Origin: Campylobacter concisus
GTDB taxonomy: Bacteria; Campylobacterota; Campylobacteria; Campylobacterales; Campylobacteraceae
Length of the DNA: 7,051 bases
Assembly: GCA_018375265.1 (NCBI GenBank)
Contig: JAHADO010000067.1
Span: forward strand, 1-7,051
Reading direction: 5' to 3'
Shown here: in pieces, positions 1 through 7,051 of the stretch
Layout of the letters: every line of letters starts with the position of its first letter
Position numbering within the stretch: the stretch's first letter is position 1
The notes under the pieces: model-generated
What the model was told of the DNA's origin: nothing
The model's input: the letters and a program-made list of their open reading frames with translations, nothing else
The model's database searches: none
Translations under genes and position numbers: made by a program

Positions 1-1
1 T

Positions 2-1792
2 GTTCATACAGCTCCAGGTCACGGCGAAGACGACTACTACGTATGTTTGAAGTATGGTTTTAGTGAAATTTTGATGCCGGTTGATGATGGTGGCTGCTAC
101 GATGAGAGCATAAAACATCACGGACTATTTAGAAGCGACGTGGTAGACGAGTTTGTCGGTATGCATATCTTTAAAGCAAATGAGAAAATTTTAGAGCTAC
201 TTGGCAAAAGCTTGCTTAGCGTCTCTAAATTTAGACACTCTTATCCATTTTGCTGGAGAACGCATAAGCCTGTCATTTATAGAGCGACAAAGCAGTGGTT
301 TATAGCTATGGACGAGGCTAAACTAGGTGGCAAAACGCTTAGACAAACAGCGCTAAAAGAGCTTGAAAAGGTTAAATTCTACCCAAGCGTGGGCATAAAA
401 AGAATAGGCTCGATGATAGAAAATCGCCCAGACTGGTGTATCTCTCGTCAGCGTGACTGGGGTGTGCCGATCGCGTTTTTCATGGACAAAGCGACAAAAG
501 AAGTTATATTTGATAGTGAAATTTTAGACCACATCGCAGGCATTTTCAAAGAAAAAGGCGCTGATGCATGGTGGGCGCTAAGCATAGACGAGCTTTTACC
601 AAAGGGCTCAAAATACAAAGCTGAAAATTTAGAAAAGGTGATGGATATCCTTGACGTTTGGTTTGATAGCGGCTCGACGTGGCACGCGGTCTTACAAAGC
701 GACAACTACGACGCTGGCAAATACCCTGCAAGCATGTATCTAGAGGGCTCAGATCAGCACAGGGGCTGGTTTCAAAGCTCGCTTCTAGTAAGCACAGCTA
801 TAAATTCTCACGCACCTTACGAGAGCATACTAACTCACGGCTTTACAGTCGATGCCAAAGGTGAGAAGATGAGCAAGAGCAAGGGCAACGTCATCGCTCC
901 ACAAGACGTGGCTAAGACCCACGGCGTGGAAATTTTACGCCTTTGGGTTGGCATGAGTGATTACTCAAGCGACCTAAAAATAAGCGAAGATATATTAAAG
1001 CAAATAAGCGAGCAATACCGCAAAATCCGCAACACGATCCGCTTTTTACTAGCAAATGTAAATGATCTTGAGAGCTTAAATACAGAGTTTAACATCCTTG
1101 ATAAGTGGATACTAGCACGCGCTAAAAAGGTCTTTGATGAGGCGAGCGCTTGCTTTAGAAACTACGACTTTTCAAAGGGCTTTAACATCCTTTTAAATTT
1201 CCTATCAGCCGATCTTAGCGGCGTATATCTTGACGTTTGTAAAGATAGGCTCTACTGCGACGCAAAAGACGCCCCAAGAAGAAGATCAGCTCAAAGCGCG
1301 ATGGCGATCATCACAAAGGCACTTTTGCCACTCATCGCTCCAACGCTTACTTACACCGTCGATGAGGTGATGGACTACGCTCCAAAGATCATCAAAGGTG
1401 AGGCAAAAGATGCGTTTGACCTAGTCTATGAGCCAATCAAGTTTGACCTTAGCTTTGAAGATGAGCTGCTTTTTGCCAGCAGGGAGAAATTTAACGAGAT
1501 CGTGGACGTTCTTAAAAAAGAGAAAAAGATAAAATCAACTCTAGAGCTAAGCCTAGAGACCACAAGTCATAGTATCACAAGCTACGACGAGCGCGAAGTG
1601 GCTGATCTTTATATGGTAAGCTCGGTTAGACCTTACGACGATAGTGAGCCACTAGCTGAGTTTGAGCTAGAGGGTGATAAATTTAAGATCATAGCAAGCA
1701 ACCTTCACAAATGCCCAAGATGCTGGAAATTTAACGCTAGCAAAGAAGACGCGCTATGCCCAAGATGTGAAGAGGTCATAAGTGCTAAGTGA
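2..1792 (+). CDS. ileS: isoleucyl-tRNA synthetase, 3' part (5' end outside window)
   Basis: Class Ia synthetase that charges tRNA-Ile with isoleucine in the cytoplasm. The reading frame is open from base 2, giving 596 residues; the bacterial enzyme is normally about 920, so roughly the first 320 residues, including the HIGH motif, lie upstream. The first visible residues, [10 protein letters not shown], are the conserved end of the CP1 editing domain; by E. coli numbering this holds His333 and the editing Asp342. Next come the family signature [13 protein letters not shown] (about 434-472), the SGSTWHAV region and the KMSKS loop (866-880), which binds ATP. An anticodon-binding helical domain follows. 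The C-terminus has two CPRC pairs (Cys codons at 1712, 1721, 1757 and 1766), the zinc-binding tail of ordinary bacterial IleS. The TTG at 47 is an internal Leu codon, not a start. The last 11 bases overlap the next ORF. Family and truncation are certain. Confidence 0.97.
   Translation, partial: VHTAPGHGEDDYYVCLKYGFSEILMPVDDGGCYDESIKHHGLFRSDVVDEFVGMHIFKANEKILELLGKSLLSVSKFRHSYPFCWRTHKPVIYRATKQWFIAMDEAKLGGKTLRQTALKELEKVKFYPSVGIKRIGSMIENRPDWCISRQRDWGVPIAFFMDKATKEVIFDSEILDHIAGIFKEKGADAWWALSIDELLPKGSKYKAENLEKVMDILDVWFDSGSTWHAVLQSDNYDAGKYPASMYLEGSDQHRGWFQSSLLVSTAINSHAPYESILTHGFTVDAKGEKMSKSKGNVIAPQDVAKTHGVEILRLWVGMSDYSSDLKISEDILKQISEQYRKIRNTIRFLLANVNDLESLNTEFNILDKWILARAKKVFDEASACFRNYDFSKGFNILLNFLSADLSGVYLDVCKDRLYCDAKDAPRRRSAQSAMAIITKALLPLIAPTLTYTVDEVMDYAPKIIKGEAKDAFDLVYEPIKFDLSFEDELLFASREKFNEIVDVLKKEKKIKSTLELSLETTSHSITSYDEREVADLYMVSSVRPYDDSEPLAEFELEGDKFKIIASNLHKCPRCWKFNASKEDALCPRCEEVISAK
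1770..1775 (+). promoter_or_regulatory. ribosome binding site AAGAGG for the 34-residue ORF
   Basis: AAGAGG lies inside the last codons of ileS, six bases before the GTG at 1782. It is the main support for translation of the small membrane ORF from that GTG. Confidence 0.6.
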
Positions 1793-1886
1793 GCCAGTAA
1801 GCGCAACTATCATAGTTGCAACGATCGCTGCGGTGGTCGTTGTTAGCTTGTTTGGCATATTTTTGGTTAATAAATTTAAAGGATAA
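1782..1886 (+). CDS. small single-span membrane protein, 34 residues, unknown function
   Basis: An ORF starting GTG (1782) and ending TAA (1884-1886) encodes 34 residues. It opens with MLSEPVSAT, runs through an uninterrupted hydrophobic stretch at about residues 9-29 (rich in Ile, Val and Ala, including VVVV), and ends VNKFKG. The two Lys after the span suggest an N-out, C-in inner-membrane orientation. AAGAGG sits six bases upstream of the GTG. The start overlaps the end of ileS by 11 bases, and the last codons (AAA GGA) form the Shine-Dalgarno of gatA, so the ORF fills exactly the interval between ileS and gatA. From memory, C. jejuni has a small predicted membrane ORF (Cj1060c) at the same place. 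No enzyme family is recognised. The sequence shows the ORF, its signal and its hydrophobicity; that it is a real protein is inferred. It could instead be a translated leader keeping ribosomes moving into gatA. Confidence 0.7.
   Translation: MLSEPVSATIIVATIAAVVVVSLFGIFLVNKFKG
1803..1843 (+). repeat. two overlapping inverted repeats (alternative RNA hairpins) just after the ileS stop
   Basis: GCAACTAT at 1803-1810 is the exact reverse complement of 1812-1819, with one base between the arms. A second stem pairs 1818-1828 with 1833-1843 around the loop TGCG; it has eight Watson-Crick and three G-U pairs. The two stems share bases 1818-1819, so they partly exclude each other. There is no T-run directly after either, so neither looks like an intrinsic terminator. 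Both lie inside the 34-residue ORF and could be a by-product of its repetitive Val/Ile/Ala codons. Confidence 0.4.
1878..1883 (+). promoter_or_regulatory. ribosome binding site AAAGGA for gatA
   Basis: AAAGGA lies eight bases before the GTG at 1892 and is also the final Lys-Gly codon pair of the preceding small ORF. It fixes the GTG as the gatA start. The same 14-base string, AAAGGATAAAAATA, recurs before guaB. Confidence 0.8.
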
Positions 1887-1891
1887 AAATA

Positions 1892-4702
<2,811 letters not shown>

Positions 4703-4703
<1 letters not shown>

Positions 4704-5809
4704 TGTTAGACCTGCAAACTAGAACTATAAAATTTAACGAGCCACTCTATCTTGAGAGTGGCCGTATGCTATCAAATTTCAAGCTTATTTATGAGACTTA
4801 CGGCACGCTAAATGCTGATAAAAGCAACGTTATCGTGATTTGTCACGCCCTAACTGGCTCGCACCACGCTGCTGGCACATACGCAGGCGATGAGAAAGCT
4901 GGCTGGTGGGACGGGCTAATAGGCAGCAAAAAGGCGGTCGATACGGATAAATTTTACGTTATTTGCGTAAATATCCTAGGCTCGTGCTTTGGCTCGACCT
5001 CGCCGCTAAGCGTGGATAGAAGTAGCGGCAAAGAGTATAGGCTAAATTTCCCAGTCCTTGCCATAAGCGACGTGGTAAAGGCGCAGATGAGGCTATTTAG
5101 CGAACTTGGCATTACAGGGGCAAGAGCCGTGATAGGCGGCAGTCTTGGCGGTATGCAGGCACTTTGCTATGCTATCGAGTTTCCAGAATTTGCGCAAGAT
5201 ATCATAATGCTTGCAAGCACCTATCAGACTAAGCCTTGGGCGATAGCGTTTAATAAAATCGCCATCGAAGCCATTTTAAACGATGAAAATTTCAAAAACG
5301 GCGAATACGACGCAGAATTTATAAGAAAAAATGGGCTAAAAGGTATGGCTTACGGCAGGATGGCAGGGCACATCAGCTTCTTAAGCCCTGATAGCATGGA
5401 TAAGAAATTTGGACGCAACTACGTCGAAACCGACGGCCTTTACGATCTTTTTGGACATTTTCAGGTCGATCGCTATATGGAGTATAACGGCTACAATTTC
5501 CCAAAGAGGTTTGACCCACTAAGCTACCTATACATCGTAAAGATGATGAATATCTTTGACTGCACAAGGCACTACGATAGCCTAAAAGACGCCCTTGCGC
5601 CGATCAAAGCAAATCTGCATTTAGTCGCTTTCAAAGGTGATCTGCTCTTTCCGCCAAGCTGCATGAGAGAAATTTATGACGCACTTTGCGAGATGGGCAG
5701 AGGCGCAAAGACAAATTTTATAGAGATAGATAGCAACTACGGCCACGACGCCTTTTTGGTCGAGATAGAAAAATTTGATGGATATATAAAAAATATATTA
5801 AAAGGATAG
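4703..5809 (+). CDS. metX: homoserine O-acyltransferase (acetyltransferase type), MetX
   Basis: MetX transfers an acyl group, usually acetyl from acetyl-CoA, to homoserine, activating it for sulfhydrylation towards methionine. The 368-residue alpha/beta-hydrolase-fold protein has the family landmarks: YETYGTLN (30-37), CHALTGSHH (48-55), GWWDGLIG (67-74), the nucleophile elbow GGSLGGMQ with Ser147, Asp313 in FKGDLLFPP, and His348 in YGHDAFL. These correspond to Ser143, Asp304 and His337 of the H. influenzae enzyme. The conserved segment usually ending GSTGP reads GSCFGSTSP here, a small deviation. Whether acetyl- or succinyl-CoA is used cannot be settled by eye. The GTG start shares one base with the guaB TAG stop, and the nearest purine-rich motif (GAGG, 4677-4680) is 22 bases away, so translation probably depends on coupling to guaB. 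AAATTT-rich codon style is the same as in its neighbours, so nothing suggests recent acquisition. No metY, metB or metA is nearby. It ends Lys-Gly-stop. Confidence 0.93.
4741..4762 (+). repeat. perfect 8-bp inverted repeat in the start of metX
   Basis: GCCACTCT (4741-4748) is the exact reverse complement of AGAGTGGC (4755-4762) around a six-base loop. It lies 38 bases into metX and encodes residues 13-20, which are fairly conserved in the family. No T-run follows, so it is not a terminator. A perfect 8-bp stem is expected about once by chance in a window this long, so any role is speculative. Confidence 0.3.
5801..5806 (+). promoter_or_regulatory. ribosome binding site AAAGGA for xseB
   Basis: AAAGGA ends six bases before the ATG at 5813 and is again the closing Lys-Gly codon pair of the upstream gene, here metX. 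It decides the xseB start. Confidence 0.8.
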
Positions 5810-5812
5810 AAA

Positions 5813-6004
5813 ATGGAGCAAAAAGAGCAAAGTTTTGAAGAGAAATTAGCCCTTGCTGATAAAATTTTAAACGATCTAAATAAAGATGATGTGAGCTTAG
5901 AAAACAGCATAAAGCTGCACGAGCAGGGCAAAAAGCTCTTAAACGAGGCAAGAGAAATTTTAGAAAACGCAAAACTTAGCATAAAGCAGGTGGATGATGA
6001 GTAA
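5813..6004 (+). CDS. xseB: exodeoxyribonuclease VII small subunit
   Basis: XseB binds in several copies to the large subunit XseA to form exonuclease VII, which degrades single-stranded DNA from both ends and acts in repair and recombination. The 63-residue product (E. coli has 80) shows the family pattern: SFEEKLALADKILNDL at the start, then a SLENSIKLHEQGKKLL block matching the usual S-L-E-x-S-x-x-L-Y/H-E-x-G-x-x-L, then a charged helix ending in acidic residues. The whole protein is predicted helical hairpin or coiled coil, with no Cys or aromatic core apart from Phe6. xseA is not in the window. The start is fixed by AAAGGA six bases upstream, and the gene begins three bases after the metX stop. 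The last codons overlap the start of the next gene. A plain coiled-coil protein is the alternative, and the C. jejuni counterpart was, as recalled, annotated that way. Confidence 0.87.
   Translation: MEQKEQSFEEKLALADKILNDLNKDDVSLENSIKLHEQGKKLLNEAREILENAKLSIKQVDDE
5985..5990 (+). promoter_or_regulatory. ribosome binding site AGCAGG for the nitrilase-fold gene
   Basis: AGCAGG lies in the 3' end of xseB. It is six bases from the ATG at 5997 but only three from the ATG at 5994, which favours 5997 as the true start. Confidence 0.5.
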
Positions 6005-6791
6005 AATTTGCGCCCTTCAGCTACCAACGCAGCCTTTAAGCGAGGCGAGGCTTGATTATTACCTTAAAATTTGCGCCGACGAAAACGCAAGGCTGGTTGT
6101 CCTTGGCGAATACGTGCTAAATAGCTTCTTTAAAGAGCTTGCTAGCATGCCAAAAAGCCTCATAAAAGAGCAGAGCGAGCGCAAAAAAGAGGCGCTATTT
6201 GCGATGGCAAAAAAGTATGATCTAAACATCATCGCACCTATCATAAATTTAAAAGGCAAAGAAATTTTTAAAAGCCTAGCTAAATTTAGCTCAACGCAAG
6301 TAAAGCTATACGATCAGCAGATCCTCATGCCTTACGCACACTGGAACGAGGCGAAATTTTTTAGCAACGCAAGCGAAGAGCTAAATTTACCCATCTTTTC
6401 ATACGATAAATTTAAGGTTGGCGTCATGTTTGGCTTCGAGGCGCACTTTGACGTGTGTTGGGCTTATATGAGCGCTAAAAAGGTTGATATCGTGCTTGTG
6501 CCAACGGCTTGCACGTTTTTTTCTCAGGCGCGCTGGGAGGAGCTTTTAAAGGTTAGAGCCTTTACAAACAACCTCTACGTGCTTCGTGTAAATCGCGTAG
6601 GGAGCCACAAGAGCGAAGACGAGCAGTGGAGTTTTTACGGCGACTCGATGCTCATTAGCCCATTTGGCGAGGTGAAAAACAGGCTTGGCAAAAATGAAGA
6701 GATGATGATCGATGAGCTTAGCAAAAAGGAGCTTAGCGAGGCTAGAAACACTTGGGGCTTTATGCAGATAGAGGCTAAATTTAAAAGATGA
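5997..6791 (+). CDS. carbon-nitrogen hydrolase (nitrilase) fold protein, catalytic Cys and Lys absent
   Basis: A 264-residue protein with the overall plan of the nitrilase/amidase superfamily. The first catalytic position is kept as Glu38 in VVLGEYVLNSFF. The conserved accessory Glu is probably Glu118 in HWNEAKFF. Later family segments are clear: VDIVLVPTACTFF, RWEELLKVRAFTNNLYVLRVNRVG and FYGDSMLISPFGEV. However, the segment that normally reads Y-x-K is YDQQILMP, with Gln107 at the Lys position, and the nucleophile elbow that normally reads VGVxICYD is VGVMFGFE, with Gly146 in place of Cys. Nearby Cys154 and Cys172 are not at the elbow. As written, the protein should not be a working amidase or nitrilase; it may bind a ligand or partner, or use other chemistry. 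The start at 5997 is preferred over 5994 on ribosome-binding-site spacing, and overlaps xseB by 8 bases. It overlaps tag by 4 bases (ATGA). Its substrate is unknown. From memory, C. jejuni Cj1056c is the counterpart. Confidence 0.85.
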   Translation: MSKICALQLPTQPLSEARLDYYLKICADENARLVVLGEYVLNSFFKELASMPKSLIKEQSERKKEALFAMAKKYDLNIIAPIINLKGKEIFKSLAKFSSTQVKLYDQQILMPYAHWNEAKFFSNASEELNLPIFSYDKFKVGVMFGFEAHFDVCWAYMSAKKVDIVLVPTACTFFSQARWEELLKVRAFTNNLYVLRVNRVGSHKSEDEQWSFYGDSMLISPFGEVKNRLGKNEEMMIDELSKKELSEARNTWGFMQIEAKFKR

Positions 6792-7051
6792 AGCGCTGCG
6801 CCTGGGCTGAAAAGAGCGAGTTTAGCAAGAGCTATCACGACCGTGAGTGGGGCAGGGCGGTCAAAGATGATAAGAAATTCTTTGAAATGCTCATTTTAGA
6901 GGGCTTTCAAGCAGGTCTTAGCTGGGACTATGTGCTAAGGAAAAGAGCTGGGCTTGCTCAAATTTTAGACGGCTTTGATGCAAAAAAGATCGCAGATTAT
7001 GATGAAAAGAAGCTTCAAAGTCTTCTAAGTGACGACAGGGCGATCAAAAAC
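6788..7051 (+). CDS. tag: DNA-3-methyladenine glycosylase I, 5' part (3' end outside window)
   Basis: Tag removes 3-methyladenine from alkylated DNA, the first step of base excision repair. The 88 visible residues (E. coli Tag has 187) align with its N-terminal half without gaps through residue 46: RCAW (3-6), YHDREWG (16-22), FFEMLILEGFQAGLSW (31-46), then VLRKR. Cys4 and His17, two of the four zinc ligands, are present; the other two lie beyond the window. Tyr16, Glu38 and Trp46, which line the base-binding pocket in E. coli Tag, are all conserved. The ATG overlaps the stop of the preceding gene as ATGA. The only upstream purine motif, GAGG (6771-6774), is 13 bases away, so initiation is likely coupled to the upstream gene. 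The frame is intact to the last base of the window. Confidence 0.95.
   Translation, partial: MKRCAWAEKSEFSKSYHDREWGRAVKDDKKFFEMLILEGFQAGLSWDYVLRKRAGLAQILDGFDAKKIADYDEKKLQSLLSDDRAIKN

Noticed and set aside
47..49. TTG as a start codon for ileS
   Set aside because: The frame is open to base 2 and the residues before it, [10 protein letters not shown], are conserved IleS sequence, so the gene is cut by the window edge rather than starting here.
448..864. Several overlapping ORFs on both strands within ileS
   Set aside because: All are out of frame with the strongly conserved IleS sequence, including the KMSKS region, and resemble no known family.
1844..1866. T-rich stretch after the hairpins as an intrinsic terminator of ileS
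   Set aside because: The T-rich bases are interrupted and do not begin directly after a stem; gatA follows with no sign of a new promoter.
1882..1890. GATAAAAAT before gatA, and the same string at 3246-3254 before guaB, as sigma-70 -10 elements
   Set aside because: Both are the stop codon and spacer that follow the AAAGGA ribosome binding site; transcripts starting there would lack a usable leader, and no -35 or T-rich periodic upstream region stands out.
5994..5996. First ATG of the ATGATG pair as start of the nitrilase-fold gene
   Set aside because: Only three bases separate it from AGCAGG, whereas the second ATG at 5997 has a normal six-base spacing. The difference is one residue and not certain.
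5737..6027. Minus-strand ORF of 96 codons opposite the metX end and xseB
   Set aside because: Its serine/phenylalanine/leucine-rich translation is the typical shadow of a Lys/Glu-rich helical gene on the other strand. The plus-strand xseB has a recognisable family pattern and a good ribosome binding site.

Overview
The window is a compact, entirely plus-strand, gene-dense stretch of an AT-rich bacterial chromosome, almost certainly a Campylobacter. Support comes from the codon style (AAA TTT, ATT TTA, AAT TTA pairs everywhere), AAAGGA-type ribosome binding sites, and the gene order ileS - tiny membrane ORF - gatA - guaB - ... - xseB - nitrilase-like gene. From memory this matches C. jejuni Cj1061c to Cj1056c. 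The base composition looks richer in GC than C. jejuni and would fit the C. concisus/curvus/rectus side of the genus, but the species cannot be fixed from this sequence.

Layout: the 3' two thirds of ileS (2-1792); a 34-residue single-span membrane protein overlapping its end (1782-1886); gatA (1892-3250); guaB (3255-4703); metX (4703-5809); xseB (5813-6004); a carbon-nitrogen hydrolase-fold protein that lacks its catalytic cysteine (5997-6791); and the 5' part of tag, 3-methyladenine DNA glycosylase I (6788-7051). No intergenic gap exceeds 5 bases and four junctions overlap (11, 1, 8 and 4 bases). No promoter, terminator, tRNA, rRNA, CRISPR array or mobile element is visible. The whole window therefore reads as the interior of one co-directional transcription unit, with its promoter and end outside.

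The functions are mixed housekeeping ones. IleS charges tRNA-Ile, and GatA is a subunit of the tRNA-dependent amidotransferase making Gln-tRNA and/or Asn-tRNA. GuaB makes XMP for GMP synthesis, and MetX activates homoserine for methionine synthesis. XseB is the small subunit of exonuclease VII, and Tag excises alkylated adenine. Translation is tightly linked: three genes end in the codons for Lys-Gly followed by a stop, and those codons are the Shine-Dalgarno sequence of the next gene.

Points most worth a second look: the nitrilase-like protein keeps the Glu but has Gln and Gly where the catalytic Lys and Cys should be; the 34-residue membrane ORF, whose mRNA can fold into two alternative hairpins; the AAATTT word (a form of RAATTY) is greatly over-represented; and metX sits between guaB and xseB, with a GTG start and almost no Shine-Dalgarno. 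No clearly new multi-gene system was found.
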